Origin: Cognatiluteimonas weifangensis
Lineage (GTDB): Bacteria; Pseudomonadota; Gammaproteobacteria; Xanthomonadales; Xanthomonadaceae
Assembly: GCF_003416885.1 (NCBI RefSeq)
Contig: NZ_QVPD01000011.1
Span: forward strand, 33,831-97,830
Direction of reading: 5' to 3'
Length of the DNA: 64,000 nucleotides
Shown here: one piece after another, positions 12,388 through 21,723 of the stretch
How positions within the stretch are numbered: position 1 is the stretch's first letter
Layout: every line of letters starts with the position of its first letter
The notes under the pieces: generated by a model
What the model saw: only the letters and a program-made list of their open reading frames with translations
The model's database searches: none
What the model was told of the DNA's origin: nothing
Program-made: the position numbers and the translations under genes

Positions 12388-13251
12388 ATGAGCCCGTTCA
12401 CCGCGCTCAGCCACGTGCTGCCGCAGCGCCTGCTGTCGTCGCTGGCGCGGCGCCTGGCGTACTCGCGCAACCGCGCGCTGAGCCAGTGGCTGATCGGTGC
12501 GGTGACGCGCCGCTTCGGCGTCGACCTGGCCGAAGCTGCCGAGCCCGACCCGCGCGCCTATCCCAGCTTCAACGCCTTCTTCACCCGTGCGCTGAAACCC
12601 GGCGCGCGCACGCCCGACCCGAACCCGCGCGCGCTGCTGCTGCCGGCCGACGGCCGCATCAGCCAGTGCGGCGCGATCGTCGCCGACACCGCCGGCCCCG
12701 GCCGGATCTTCCAGGCCAAGGGCCGCTCGTTCACCACCGCCGAGCTGCTCGGCGACGCCGATGCCGCCGCGTTGTTCGACGGCGGCCTGTTCGCCACCGT
12801 GTACCTGTCGCCGAAGGACTACCACCGCGTGCACATGCCCTGGCGCGGGCGCCTGCGCGAGACCGTGCACGTGCCCGGGCGGCTGTTCTCGGTGGGGCCG
12901 GACGCGGTGGCCGCGGTGCCGCGGCTGTTCGCGCGCAACGAGCGCCTGGTGTGCCATTTCGACTGCGATTTCGGCCCGCTGGCGGTGGTGATGGTGGGCG
13001 CGCTGCTGGTCTCGGGCGTGGAAACCGTGTGGGGCGGCGTCGAGATCCCGCCCTACGGCGGACCGGTGACGACCCGCGACTACCGCGGCGAGGACATCGT
13101 GCTGGAACGCTTCGCCGAGATGGCGCGCTTCAACTACGGTTCCACCGTGATCGTGCTGCTGCCGCGGGGCGTGGCGACGCTGGCGCCCGGGCTGGACGCC
13201 GAATCGCCGGTGCAGCTCGGCCAGCGACTGGCGACGCTCGCCTCGCCCTAG
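12388..13251 (+). CDS. psd: Phosphatidylserine decarboxylase proenzyme
   Basis: Makes phosphatidylethanolamine from phosphatidylserine at the inner membrane. It has 287 residues, normal for type I. The enzyme self-cleaves before the serine of a GST motif to make its pyruvoyl group; here the motif reads YGST (Gly251-Ser252), where most members have LGST. The Asp (PADGR, Asp89) and His (DYHRVHM) of the self-cleavage machinery are present. It lies 37 bases after the SCO gene, so the two may share a message. Confidence 0.95.
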   Translation: MSPFTALSHVLPQRLLSSLARRLAYSRNRALSQWLIGAVTRRFGVDLAEAAEPDPRAYPSFNAFFTRALKPGARTPDPNPRALLLPADGRISQCGAIVADTAGPGRIFQAKGRSFTTAELLGDADAAALFDGGLFATVYLSPKDYHRVHMPWRGRLRETVHVPGRLFSVGPDAVAAVPRLFARNERLVCHFDCDFGPLAVVMVGALLVSGVETVWGGVEIPPYGGPVTTRDYRGEDIVLERFAEMARFNYGSTVIVLLPRGVATLAPGLDAESPVQLGQRLATLASP

Positions 13252-13268
13252 CGGCCGCCTCCCCGCGC

Positions 13269-13361
13269 GTCGCGACGCAGCCGGATCGCGGCTGACGCCA
13301 CCTGTACAACCGCCGGCATCGCAACGAGGTAGTCGCGACGCGGGACGATCGCGGCTGACGC
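13269..13361. repeat. Two 30-base direct repeats between convergent genes
   Basis: Two 30-base units (13269-13298 and 13332-13361) begin with GTCGCGACGC and end with ATCGCGGCTGACGC; only the six central bases differ. Their start-to-start distance is 63 bases. They resemble the short REP-type palindromes common between xanthomonad genes and lie in the gap between the ends of psd and the transglycosylase gene. Confidence 0.75.
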
Positions 13362-13395
13362 TGCTGCTGCGGAACCGTTGCGGCCGGCGCCGCGC

Positions 13396-14970
13396 CTATT
13401 GCCGGCAGCCTTCCAGCTTCAGCCGTTGCCCCGGCCGGATCGCGTAGCGCGGTGCCTTGATGTCGTTGGCCCTGGCCAGCTCGCCGGTGCTGCACTGGAA
13501 CTTGCGCGCGATCGCGGTCAAGGTCTCGCCGCGCTGCACGCTGTAACGGCGCGGCTGCATCGGTGCCGGCCGGCCGCTGGCGGAGGTCGTGGCGGCCGCG
13601 GTGGTCATCGGGCCCGCGGCTCCGCCGTCGGGCAGTTGTTCGACCGCGCCCATGCGCACGATCGCCGCGCCCGGGTCGCTGCGCACCAGTTGCTGCGCCA
13701 GCGTCGCGCGCGGGCCCTGCACGCAGTAGCGGCCGTAGAGACCGACGATCCGGCTGGTGGCGTTGAGCGTGGTGCCGGCCGGCAGCCAGCTGTCGGCCTG
13801 GTAGCGCGGGTTGAGGTTGCGCAGCGCGCGCATGTAGCCCTCGCGGGTGCCGCGGTTGCCCAGGCAGATGGTCAACTCGTAGATCGAGGCCGGCTGCTGC
13901 AGCCGCAGCGGCGCCGGCCTGGCGTCCACCCGCGGGAAGCTCAGCCCGTACTGCTTCGGGTGCAGGAACAGCCACGCCGCGGCGATCACCATCGGCACGT
14001 AGTCGCGGGTCTCCGGCGGGAACTGGTTGTAGACGTCGGCATTCCAGAAGCCGCGGCCGCCGCTGCCCTGGTACACGCGCAGCGCGCGGCCCTCGCCGCC
14101 GTTGTAGGCGGCCAGCGCCAGCTCGATGCTGCGGTTGAGCTCGCCCATGCGCTCGTTGAGGTAGGCGGCGCTGGCTTCGGCCGCGGCGCGCGGGTCGTAG
14201 CGGGTGTCGAAGCCGGTGCCGTCCACGCCCAGGCCGAAGCGCTTGCCGGTGGCGTACATGAACTGCATCGGCCCGGCGGCGCCGGCGCGCGAGGTCGCGT
14301 GCACCTTGCCGTTGGACTCCTTGGCCATGATCCCGAACAGCAGCGCCTCCGGCAGCCCGGCGCGCTCGTAGGACGGCCACATCAGCTGGCGCAGGTATTC
14401 GTAGTTCTCGTAGCTGGCCAGCAGCTGTCCGCGCATGTCGGTCAGCCAGCGGCGGATGCCGGCCTGCACCGCCGGGTTGTACTGCACCATGGCGTCGAAG
14501 CGGTGGCTGCGGTCGTCCAGCAGCGAGGCCGCGCGCGCGGCTTCGGGCACGTCGCCGGCGAGGCTGCCGCTGCGCCCGGGCCCGGCGTGGTCGGGGTCGG
14601 CGTCCTGCGGATCGAAGTCGTCCTCGTCGTCGCCGGTCGCAGCCTCGCCATCGGCGGCCAGCTTGAGCAGGCGCTTGTAGGTGGTCAGCAGGGTCGGTAC
14701 CTGGCAGCCGCGCTGGCGGCCGCAAGCGGCGACCGCGTCTTCCATGTCCTCCAGTGCGGCGTCGCTCTCCTGCTGCCCGTCCGGATCGTTGTTGCCGATC
14801 TTCACCAGCGCGGCGCGGTAGCGGGCTTCGGCCGCGGCCATGCTGGCGTGGATGGCGTCGACGCCGGCCTGGTCGCGACGCGACAGCGCGGCCGCTTCCG
14901 ACGCCGGGGCCAGCCAGGCGAACAGCAGCGCAAGGGGGGCCAGACGCAGGAAAACGGCGGAAAAAGTCAT
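13396..14970 (-). CDS. MltD-like lytic transglycosylase with LysM
   Basis: Cleaves peptidoglycan glycan strands in the periplasm. It has 524 residues: signal peptide (about 1-27), a helical acidic region (30-160), an SLT/goose-lysozyme-like catalytic domain (about 195-350) with catalytic glutamate in IMAKESNG (Glu218) and the AYNGGEGR motif, a middle region with paired cysteines, and one C-terminal LysM (about 475-522). MltD of E. coli has a similar layout. The ATG at 14970 precedes a clear signal sequence. It is divergent from the DUF853 gene across a 150-base promoter gap. Confidence 0.9.
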   Translation of the reverse strand: MTFSAVFLRLAPLALLFAWLAPASEAAALSRRDQAGVDAIHASMAAAEARYRAALVKIGNNDPDGQQESDAALEDMEDAVAACGRQRGCQVPTLLTTYKRLLKLAADGEAATGDDEDDFDPQDADPDHAGPGRSGSLAGDVPEAARAASLLDDRSHRFDAMVQYNPAVQAGIRRWLTDMRGQLLASYENYEYLRQLMWPSYERAGLPEALLFGIMAKESNGKVHATSRAGAAGPMQFMYATGKRFGLGVDGTGFDTRYDPRAAAEASAAYLNERMGELNRSIELALAAYNGGEGRALRVYQGSGGRGFWNADVYNQFPPETRDYVPMVIAAAWLFLHPKQYGLSFPRVDARPAPLRLQQPASIYELTICLGNRGTREGYMRALRNLNPRYQADSWLPAGTTLNATSRIVGLYGRYCVQGPRATLAQQLVRSDPGAAIVRMGAVEQLPDGGAAGPMTTAAATTSASGRPAPMQPRRYSVQRGETLTAIARKFQCSTGELARANDIKAPRYAIRPGQRLKLEGCRQ

Positions 14971-15078
14971 TGCGGCCACGACAGCAGGGGGTAGTGGCAG
15001 GGTAGCCCGCGCTCCGGCGCCGCGGCAACCGCGTGCGCACGCAGCCGCGCACGCGCGCCTGCCGGCGTCCGCGGCTCC

Positions 15079-15084
15079 TACAAT
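15079..15084 (+). promoter_or_regulatory. Putative -10 box (TACAAT) for the DUF853 gene
   Basis: TACAAT lies 36 bases before the ATG at 15121. A second TAGAAT-like box follows a few bases later. No good -35 is visible. Inferred from similarity to the sigma-70 consensus only. Confidence 0.35.
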
Positions 15085-15120
15085 CGATAGAATCGGCACA
15101 TCCCTCCGGAAGGATTGCGC

Positions 15121-16647
15121 ATGGACCCCATCCTCGTCGGCAAGGCCGTCACCACGCCCGACGCGCTGGCGGAAAACCGCGGCCTGGTGCAGTTGCTGCC
15201 CAAGTACGGCAACCATCACGGCCTGGTCGCCGGCGCTACCGGCACCGGCAAGACGGTGACGCTGATGACGCTGGCGGAGGGATTCTCGCGGATCGGGGTG
15301 CCGGTGTTCCTGGCCGACGTCAAGGGCGACGTCGCCGGCCTCGCCGTCGCCGGGACGCCGAACGACAAGCTGCAGGCGCGGATCGCGCAGATCGGGATCG
15401 ACGATTACCGGCCCGAAGGCGCGCCGACGATCTTCTGGGACCTGTACGGCAAGCTCGGGCATCCGATCCGCACCACGGTCAGCGAGATGGGCCCGCTGCT
15501 GCTGTCGCGGATCCTGGAGCTCAACGACACCCAGTCGGGCGTGCTCGACATCGTGTTCAAGCTGGCCGACGACCGCGGCCTGCTGCTGCTGGACCTGGAG
15601 GACCTGCGCGCGCTGCTCGGTCTGGTCGCCGCCGAGCGCCGCGACATCGGCACGTCCTATGGCCTGGTCAGCACGCAGTCCATCGGCGCGATCCAGCGCG
15701 CGCTGCTGCGGCTGGAGCAGGAAGGCGGCGGCCACTTCTTCGGCGAGCCGGCGCTGGAACTGGCCGACCTGATGCGCACCACGCCCGACGGCCGCGGCGT
15801 GGTCGGGATCCTCGCCGCCGAGCAGCTGATCCTGAAGCCGCGGCTGTATTCGAGCTTCCTGCTGTGGCTGATGTCGGAACTGTTCGAGACGCTGCCGGAA
15901 GTCGGCGACCTGGACAAGCCCAGGCTGGTGTTCGTGTTCGACGAGGCGCACCTGCTGTTTGACGACGCGCCGCCGGCGCTGCGGCAGCGGATCGAGCAGG
16001 TGGTGCGGATCATCCGCTCCAAGGGCGTGGGCGTGTATTTCTGCTCGCAGTTCCCCGACGACGTGCCCGACGACATCCTCGGCCAGCTCGGCAACCGCGT
16101 GCAGCACGCGCTGCGCGCCTTCACCCCGCGCGACCAGAAGGCGGTGCGCACCGCCGCCGAGACCTTCGTCGCCAACCCGGCGCTGGACGTGGCCGCCACG
16201 ATCGGCCAGCTCGGCGTCGGCGAGGCGCTGGTGTCGATGCTGCGCGACAAGGGCGTGCCGATGCCGGTGGAGCGCACGCTGATCGCCCCGCCGCGCTGCC
16301 GCATGGGCGCGATCACCGAGCACGAGCGCGCGCAGGTGCGCGCCGGCAGCCCGGTCGGCGGCAAGTACGACCGCGCCGTGGACCGCGAGTCGGCGGCCGA
16401 GATGCTGGCGAAGAAAGCCGAAGCCGCCACGGCCAAAGCCGAGGCTCCGGTGGCGCAAGACGCCGCGACCGACGCCGCCGAAGACGGCGGCATCGGCCGC
16501 AAGGTCAGCGAATGGATGTGGGGCACCAGGCGCCGCCAGGGCGCGGTCGAGACCATGACCAAGCAGGCCGCGCGCACCGTCGGCAACCAGATCGGCCGGC
16601 AGATCCTGCGCGGCGTGCTGGGCAACATTTTCGGCGGTCGGCGCTGA
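15121..16647 (+). CDS. DUF853 HerA-like ATPase (YjgR family)
   Basis: Cytoplasmic P-loop ATPase of the HerA/FtsK superfamily; the role of this subfamily is not established. It has 508 residues. Walker A GATGTGKT is at 38-45 and Walker B is VFVFDEAH, with a sensor-like region CSQFPDDVPDD following. A variable Ala/Glu-rich linker precedes a basic C-terminal helix that ends FGGRR. ATG 15121 is chosen because AAGGA lies 6 bases upstream. It is expressed alone or with the NlpE-like gene 47 bases downstream. Confidence 0.9.
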   Translation: MDPILVGKAVTTPDALAENRGLVQLLPKYGNHHGLVAGATGTGKTVTLMTLAEGFSRIGVPVFLADVKGDVAGLAVAGTPNDKLQARIAQIGIDDYRPEGAPTIFWDLYGKLGHPIRTTVSEMGPLLLSRILELNDTQSGVLDIVFKLADDRGLLLLDLEDLRALLGLVAAERRDIGTSYGLVSTQSIGAIQRALLRLEQEGGGHFFGEPALELADLMRTTPDGRGVVGILAAEQLILKPRLYSSFLLWLMSELFETLPEVGDLDKPRLVFVFDEAHLLFDDAPPALRQRIEQVVRIIRSKGVGVYFCSQFPDDVPDDILGQLGNRVQHALRAFTPRDQKAVRTAAETFVANPALDVAATIGQLGVGEALVSMLRDKGVPMPVERTLIAPPRCRMGAITEHERAQVRAGSPVGGKYDRAVDRESAAEMLAKKAEAATAKAEAPVAQDAATDAAEDGGIGRKVSEWMWGTRRRQGAVETMTKQAARTVGNQIGRQILRGVLGNIFGGRR

Positions 16648-16694
16648 GCCGGCCGCCCATTCCTCAACCGTTCCCGTTCCCGGAGGTGCCACCG

Positions 16695-17189
16695 ATGCCA
16701 CGCCTGCTTTTCGCCATCCTGCTCCCGCTGGCCCTGGCCGCCTGCCAGCGCGAAACGCCGGCGCCCGAGCCGGCCGCGGTCGCGCCGAGCGCCGCCGAAC
16801 CCGTGGTCGAGGCCGCGGTCGAAACCACGCTGGCGCAGGCCGGCGTACAGCCCGGGCCCGGCGCCATCGACGTCAAGGCGTTCGCCGGCAAGTTCAGCGG
16901 CGCCCTGCCCTGCGCCGACTGCCCCGGCATCGACGAAACCCTGGAGCTCGGCGCCGACGGCGCCTTCACCCTCACCGACGTCTATCGCGAGCGCCCGCAA
17001 GGCACCTTCACCCTGCAGGGCACCTGGTCGACCGAGGCCGACGGCAAGCGCATCCGCCTGGATCCCGGCAGCAAGACCGAGGCCGACCGCCTCTACGCGA
17101 TCGCCGACAACGACACGCTCGCGCCGCTGGACGCCGATGGCCAGGCCATCGCCGGCACGCCGGACCTGCGCCTGACGCGCGGCAAGTAG
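16695..17189 (+). CDS. NlpE-like lipoprotein
   Basis: Predicted outer-membrane lipoprotein of 164 residues. A signal peptide ends in the lipobox LALAAC with Cys17 lipidated. An Ala/Glu/Val-rich spacer is followed by a small beta domain with [10 protein letters not shown], the CxxC-type signature of the NlpE N-terminal domain, and then a [11 protein letters not shown] strand pattern. NlpE in E. coli senses surfaces and envelope or copper stress through Cpx. This protein lacks the C-terminal OB domain of full-length NlpE. The ATG is preceded by GGAGG at a good distance. Confidence 0.82.
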   Translation: MPRLLFAILLPLALAACQRETPAPEPAAVAPSAAEPVVEAAVETTLAQAGVQPGPGAIDVKAFAGKFSGALPCADCPGIDETLELGADGAFTLTDVYRERPQGTFTLQGTWSTEADGKRIRLDPGSKTEADRLYAIADNDTLAPLDADGQAIAGTPDLRLTRGK

Positions 17190-17196
17190 GCCGGTC

Positions 17197-17712
17197 TTGG
17201 GACGCTGGCGCCCCCCCGCCGCAGGCAGCACCGCGCTGGTCACCCCGCAGGGCCACGCGCGGCTGAAGGCCGAACTCGACGAGCTGTGGCGCCTGCGCCG
17301 CCCGGAGGTGGTGAAAGCGCTCGCCGCCGCCGCCGCCGAGGGCGATCGCTCGGAGAACGCCGAGTACAGCTACCGCAAGAAGCAGCTCGGCGAGATCGAC
17401 CGCCGCGTGCGTTACCTGAGCAAGCGGCTGCAGGTGCTGCGCGTGGTCGACACCGTGCCGACCGACCCCGGGGCGGTGTTCTTCGGCGCCACGGTGAAAC
17501 TGGAGAACCTCGCCAGCGGCGAGGTCGCGCGCTACCGCATCGTCGGCCCGGACGAGACCGACGCGAAACGCGGCCACATCAGCATCGATTCGCCGCTGGC
17601 GCGGGCACTGCTGAAAAAACGCGTGGACGACGAATTCGAGGCGGTCCTGCCCGGCGGCGCCGCGCGCTTCGCGATCATCGCCGTGGCTTACGGCGACGGC
17701 GACGGCGGCTGA
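17197..17712 (+). CDS. greB: Transcription elongation factor GreB
   Basis: Stimulates transcript cleavage in backtracked RNA polymerase. It has 171 residues: an N-terminal coiled coil with the catalytic acidic tip (GDRSENAEY) and a C-terminal FKBP-like domain ([12 protein letters not shown]). The start is TTG at 17197, because WRPP and [10 protein letters not shown] match the family N-terminus and no ATG fits. Its last 38 bases overlap the end of the convergent iron-permease-like gene. Confidence 0.93.
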   Translation: MGRWRPPAAGSTALVTPQGHARLKAELDELWRLRRPEVVKALAAAAAEGDRSENAEYSYRKKQLGEIDRRVRYLSKRLQVLRVVDTVPTDPGAVFFGATVKLENLASGEVARYRIVGPDETDAKRGHISIDSPLARALLKKRVDDEFEAVLPGGAARFAIIAVAYGDGDGG

Positions 17713-18151
17713 CAGGCGTGGTGGCGCCGGAGTCGGCGCCATCGAGGTCGGGCGTGCCGGCCTCGGCAGCGCCTTCCGGCCCGGCTTCGCGCGCCTTGCG
17801 CGCCAGGCGCTCGTAGCGGTCCTGGAATTCCTGCAGGTCCCGCTCCTCCAGCTCCTCCAGGTCCAGCAGCGCGTTGTGCGCGCCCTGGGTGGCGCGGATC
17901 AGCTCGTCGAGCTTGATCTGCAGCGCCCGGGTGTCGCGGTTCTGGGTGTTCTGGATCAGGAACACCATCAGGAAGGTGACCACGGTGGTGCCGGTGTTGA
18001 TCACCAGCTGCCAGGTGTCGCTGAAGCCGAACAGCGGCCCGGTGAGCGCCCACGCCAGCACCACCCCGGCGGCCAGCGCGAAACACAGCGGCCGCCCGGT
18101 GAAGTACGAGGCCGCCTTGGCCGTGCGGGTGAACCAGCCGAGCTTGCGCAT
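17675..18151 (-). CDS. Low-affinity iron permease family membrane protein
   Basis: 158 residues with two membrane helices (about 22-40 and 46-66), the conserved [19 protein letters not shown] and IQNTQNRD motifs of this family, an acidic amphipathic region (LEELEERDL), and a strongly basic C-terminal end. The family is named for similarity to fungal Fet4; bacterial members have no proven transport role. It ends convergently inside greB. ATG 18151 is the only sensible start. Confidence 0.85.
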   Translation of the reverse strand: MRKLGWFTRTAKAASYFTGRPLCFALAAGVVLAWALTGPLFGFSDTWQLVINTGTTVVTFLMVFLIQNTQNRDTRALQIKLDELIRATQGAHNALLDLEELEERDLQEFQDRYERLARKAREAGPEGAAEAGTPDLDGADSGATTPVSRRRRRRKPRR

Positions 18152-18220
18152 GGCGCGTCTCCGGGGCGATGCCGCCAGTGTGCCGGGCGCGCGCGAAGGC
18201 CGCGTCAGCGCCGCGGCCGC

Positions 18221-18991
18221 TCAGATGCCGCCGTACCAGTCGTAGTCGCGGTCCTCCCAGTAGCCGCCGCGGCCGCCGACGATCGCGCCGTAGCCGGCCA
18301 CGACCTCGACGGTATGCACGTACTTGGGCTGCTTGTAGCCGAGCTTGCGCTCGATCCGCATCCGCAGCGGCGCGCCGTTGGCGACGGGCAGCGGGGCGTC
18401 GTTGAGCGCGTAGGCGGCGAGCGTCTGCGGGTGGTAGGCGTCCAGCAGGTCGACGCTCTCGTAATAGCGCGAGCCGTCGCCGGCCAGGTCGTCGAAGCAG
18501 TGGAACACCACGAAGCGCGCCCCGGGCCGGGGCCGGGCCAGGTCGAGCAGCTGCGCCAGCGGCACCCCGCGCCACTTGCCGATCACGCTCCAGCCCTCGA
18601 CGCAGTCGTGGCGGGTCACCTGGGTGCGCGCCGGCAGCGCGCGCAGCGCGTCCAGGGAGAACTGCAGCGGCCGCTCGACCAGGCCGTCGATGCGCAGCCG
18701 ATAGCCGCGGAAACCGTCGGCCTTGAGCGCCAGGTACTCGGGCGTGCGCGGATCGATCGAGCCGTTGGGGCGGAACTGCGGCGAGAGCATCGATTCCGGG
18801 AATTCCGTCGCCAGCCGGTCGCCGCTCAACAGTCGCTGGCTGTGCAGGGTCAGCGGCTCGGCCAGCGCCAGCAGGTCGACGAAACGTCGGCTGCGCGAGA
18901 GCGCGTCGCAACCGGCCAGCAGGCCCGCCCCGGCGCCGGCGATGGCCCCGCGCAACAGGCGCCGGCGCGCGAGCAGCACGCGCTCAGTCAT
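18221..18991 (-). CDS. Molybdopterin-dependent sulfite-oxidase-fold oxidoreductase
   Basis: Exported oxidoreductase of the YedY/MsrP-like sulfite oxidase fold, 256 residues. The molybdenum-ligating cysteine is in RHDCVEGWS (Cys130), and the family motif LGYKQPKY is present near the C-terminus. The N-terminus has a twin-arginine stretch (Arg9-Arg11, then LLRG) followed by LLAGC with Cys28, so it looks like a Tat-exported lipoprotein. It overlaps the upstream cytochrome b gene by 8 bases, and the two should form an electron-transfer pair. The substrate is unknown. Confidence 0.88.
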   Translation of the reverse strand: MTERVLLARRRLLRGAIAGAGAGLLAGCDALSRSRRFVDLLALAEPLTLHSQRLLSGDRLATEFPESMLSPQFRPNGSIDPRTPEYLALKADGFRGYRLRIDGLVERPLQFSLDALRALPARTQVTRHDCVEGWSVIGKWRGVPLAQLLDLARPRPGARFVVFHCFDDLAGDGSRYYESVDLLDAYHPQTLAAYALNDAPLPVANGAPLRMRIERKLGYKQPKYVHTVEVVAGYGAIVGGRGGYWEDRDYDWYGGI

Positions 18992-19838
18992 GGCCGGCCT
19001 CCGGCGCCCGCGGCCAGCGGATGCGGAAGCGGCCGCTGAGCATCGAGCGCAAGCCGTTCACCGGGCCGGCGTACACCACCATCAGCACGTGCACCACGGT
19101 GAACAGCACCAACAGCGCCATGACCGCGAAATGCAGCGTGCGCGCCGACTGCCGGCCGCCGATCAGCGCCAGCCAGCCGCCCAGCAGGCTGTCGAGCTGC
19201 GGCGACATCGACAGCCCGGTCAGCAGCGCCATCGGCGCCAGCCCCAGCACCACGCCGAGGTAGGCGAGTTTCTGCAGCGGGTTGTAGCGCATCGCGTCCT
19301 CGCCCAGCGGGTGGCGGAAGCGCAGGTGGTCGGCGATCGAGCGGCCGATGCCGCGCCAGTCCTCGCGCCGCATCGCCAGTTCGCGCCGCAGGTGGCCGCT
19401 GGCCAGCGACCAGCCCAGGTAGCAGGCGCCGTTGATCGCCCACAGCCAGGCGAAGAAGAAATGCCAGCGCCGCCCCAGCGCCAGCGAGCGCGGGCCGGGG
19501 ATCGTCGCCCAGCCGGGGAAGCCGCGCTGGACCATGCGCCCGTCCGCGTCCGCGGACACGCCGAGCACGCCGGTGGTGTCGACGGCGACGCGGCCGACGA
19601 CGGTGACGCCGCGGCCCCTGCCGTCGGCGCCGCGCACCGCGGTGATCGCCAACAACGGATGCTCGAAATCCGAGGCCACGCCCCAGTACAACGCCGGATG
19701 CGCATTGAAGATCTGCAGGCCGCTGCCGACCAGGGCCAGCAGGCAGGCGAGGTTGATCCAGTGCATCCAGCGCAAGGGCGCCCGATGCCGCAGCACCGTG
19801 CGCCATTCGTATGCCGGAGCGGGCGCAGCCATCGCCAT
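18984..19838 (-). CDS. Cytochrome b561-type membrane subunit
   Basis: 284 residues with four or five membrane helices (about 26-45, 128-148, 188-212, 232-258). Haem-ligating histidines are likely in LRWMHWINL, RRWHFFFAW, LHFAVM and VVHVLM. A loop with GWATIPG is typical of cytochrome b/b6-domain partners of periplasmic oxidoreductases. It is encoded directly upstream of, and overlapping, the molybdopterin protein, so it is probably its membrane electron donor. Two ATGs (19838, 19832) are possible; the first is used. Confidence 0.85.
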   Translation of the reverse strand: MAMAAPAPAYEWRTVLRHRAPLRWMHWINLACLLALVGSGLQIFNAHPALYWGVASDFEHPLLAITAVRGADGRGRGVTVVGRVAVDTTGVLGVSADADGRMVQRGFPGWATIPGPRSLALGRRWHFFFAWLWAINGACYLGWSLASGHLRRELAMRREDWRGIGRSIADHLRFRHPLGEDAMRYNPLQKLAYLGVVLGLAPMALLTGLSMSPQLDSLLGGWLALIGGRQSARTLHFAVMALLVLFTVVHVLMVVYAGPVNGLRSMLSGRFRIRWPRAPEAGHD

Positions 19839-19906
19839 GCCCCGATGCTACGCCCAGTCTCCGCCGCCGGAGCGGCATCGCCGCCGAGCGGTTCTTCACG
19901 CAAAAA

Positions 19907-20039
19907 GCTTGCCGGCTCCGTGACGGGTCCGCCGCGCCTGCGGGCCTGCCAGTCGGGGGACGCCGCAAGTTACATCCATGTAGGCTTTTCGGCGGCATCC
20001 ATGCCGCCGAAACCCCCGCCCGACAGGCCCGCAGGCGCG
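19907..20039 (-). repeat. Structured repeat, copy A
   Basis: A 16-base perfect inverted repeat (19933-19948 with 20024-20039) encloses a 12-base palindrome (19971-19982) and a 26-base perfect palindrome (19987-20012, two-base loop). Read on the minus strand, the order is outer arm, large hairpin, AAAAGCC linker, small hairpin TACATGGATGTA, outer arm, then a tail ending in CGGAGCCGGCAAGC. It matches copy B along this whole order. No coding potential was seen. Confidence 0.85.
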
Positions 20040-20121
20040 ACGCCCATGAAGACATGCGGGATCACGATCTTCGGCCGCCAAGAGTCCGGGGCAACCCTAG
20101 TGCAGCCGCCGTGAGTCCCGG

Positions 20122-20239
20122 CTTGCGAGGCGGGACTTTCAGCGACATGGATGTCGCTGAAAAGCCTACATGGACGTATTCACGGCGTGTCCCGCCTTGC
20201 AGGGCGGGGCTCGCGGCGGCCCTCACGGAGTCGGCAAGC
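20122..20239 (+). repeat. Structured repeat, copy B
   Basis: Same architecture as copy A in the opposite orientation. The large hairpin (20137-20162) is a perfect 12-base stem with a GG loop; the small hairpin is TACATGGACGTA. The outer stem pairs 20122-20136 with 20189-20203: nine Watson-Crick pairs next to the core (AGGCGGGAC with GTCCCGCCT), then six more that include two G-T wobbles. The tail ends in CGGAGTCGGCAAGC. Stem sequences differ from copy A while pairing is kept. Confidence 0.85.
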
Positions 20240-20279
20240 CGTGGGCGAGACGAACCGCGCAGCCGCAGGCTGCTGCGTG

Positions 20280-21635
20280 CTATACGGCCACTTCGCCGTA
20301 GAGGTCGTGCTCGTCGCTGCCGAGGATCTCGACATCGGCGAACTGCCCCGGCTGCAGGCCCGCATCGCGGCCGTTCTGGATCTGCACCAGGCCGTCGATC
20401 TCCGGCGCATCGGCCATCGAACGCGCGATGGCGAGCTCACCATCGATGGCATCGACCAAGCAGCGCTGCACGCTGCCGACCTTGGCCTCGAGTTTCGCCG
20501 CGCTGATGTCGGCCTGGCGCTGCATGAACCGGGCCAGCCGCTCCTGCTTCACGTCGTCCGGCACCGGGTCGGGCAGCGCATTGGCCGCGGCGCCTTCCAC
20601 CGGCGAATAGGCGAACGCGCCGACGCGGTCCAGCTGCGCTTCGTCGAGGAAGTCCAGCAGCGCCTCGAACTCGGCGTCGGTCTCGCCGGGGAAGCCGACG
20701 ATGAAGGTACTGCGCAGGGTGAGGTCCGGGCAGATCGCGCGCCAGCGCTGGATGCGCTCCAGGGTCTTGTCCACCGCGCCCGGGCGCTTCATCAGCTTGA
20801 GGATGCGTGGGCTGGCGTGCTGGAACGGGATGTCCAGGTACGGCAGCAGCTTGCCCTCCGCCATCAGCGGGATCACGTCGTCCACGTGCGGGTACGGGTA
20901 GACGTAGTGCAGGCGCGTCCACACGCCCAGCGTGGACAGGCCTTCGCACAGCGCCTTCATCCGCGTCTCGTACACGTTGCTGCCCCACAGCCGCGGCGCG
21001 TACTTCAGGTCCACGCCGTAGGCGCTGGTGTCCTGCGACACCACCAGCAGCTCCTTGACGCCGCCGCGCACCAGCTTCTCGGCCTCGCGCAGCACCTCGT
21101 CCACCGGCCGCGAGACCAGGTCGCCGCGCATGGACGGGATGATGCAGAAGCTGCAGCGATGGTTGCAGCCCTCGGAAATCTTCAGGTACGCGTAGTGCTT
21201 CGGCGTCAGCTTGAGGCCATAGTCCGGCAGCAGGTCGACGAAGGGGTTGTGCGTCGGCGGCACCGCGGCGTGCACCGCGTCCATCACGCTGGCGTAGTCC
21301 TGCGGGCCGCTGATCGACAGCACGCCGGGGTGCGCCTGGCGGATCACGTCGGCGCGCTTGCCCAGGCAGCCGGTGACGATGACCTTGCCGTTCTCGGCCA
21401 TGGCCTCGCCGATCGCATCCAGCGATTCGGCCACCGCGGAATCGATGAAACCGCAGGTGTTGACCACCACCACGTCGGCGTCGTCGTAGCTCTGTACCAG
21501 GTCGTAGCCCTCGCCCCGCAGCTGGGTCAGGATGCGCTCGGAGTCCACCAGCGCCTTGGGGCAGCCGAGGCTGACGAAGCCGACTTTGGGGCCGGCGGCG
21601 TCCGGGGCGGGGGCTGCGGGACGGGTCGGGGGCAT
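20280..21635 (-). CDS. rimO: Ribosomal protein S12 methylthiotransferase RimO
   Basis: Radical-SAM enzyme that adds a methylthio group to Asp88 of ribosomal protein S12. It has 451 residues. The N-terminal domain has three cysteines for the auxiliary cluster (Cys25, Cys61, Cys90). The radical-SAM motif is CNHRCSFC (Cys157, Cys161, Cys164), and a C-terminal TRAM domain ends near [10 protein letters not shown]. The ATG at 21635 is preceded on its strand by a perfect TATAAT. Confidence 0.96.
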   Translation of the reverse strand: MPPTRPAAPAPDAAGPKVGFVSLGCPKALVDSERILTQLRGEGYDLVQSYDDADVVVVNTCGFIDSAVAESLDAIGEAMAENGKVIVTGCLGKRADVIRQAHPGVLSISGPQDYASVMDAVHAAVPPTHNPFVDLLPDYGLKLTPKHYAYLKISEGCNHRCSFCIIPSMRGDLVSRPVDEVLREAEKLVRGGVKELLVVSQDTSAYGVDLKYAPRLWGSNVYETRMKALCEGLSTLGVWTRLHYVYPYPHVDDVIPLMAEGKLLPYLDIPFQHASPRILKLMKRPGAVDKTLERIQRWRAICPDLTLRSTFIVGFPGETDAEFEALLDFLDEAQLDRVGAFAYSPVEGAAANALPDPVPDDVKQERLARFMQRQADISAAKLEAKVGSVQRCLVDAIDGELAIARSMADAPEIDGLVQIQNGRDAGLQPGQFADVEILGSDEHDLYGEVAV

Positions 21636-21661
21636 CGGGCGCTACCGCGTGAGGGGCGCGG

Positions 21662-21667
21662 ATTATA
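21662..21667 (-). promoter_or_regulatory. TATAAT -10 box for rimO
   Basis: A perfect sigma-70 -10 hexamer on the minus strand, 26 bases before the rimO ATG. No clear -35 is present at 17 bases. The divergent dienelactone hydrolase gene has TAGAAT at 21677-21682 on the plus strand, so the two promoters are nearly back to back. Confidence 0.5.
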
Positions 21668-21723
21668 GTCCGGGGCTAGAATCGGATCCCGCACCGATTA
21701 TTCCGCAGCCACGGGGAGTGAAC

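Larger units (their letters stand above)
19839..20279. other. 441-base gene-free stretch with structured repeats
   Basis: No credible coding region is seen on either strand between the cytochrome b gene and rimO, both on the minus strand. The stretch holds two inverted copies of a structured repeat (see the next two entries). About 80 bases lie between them and no recognisable element is seen there. Confidence 0.8.
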
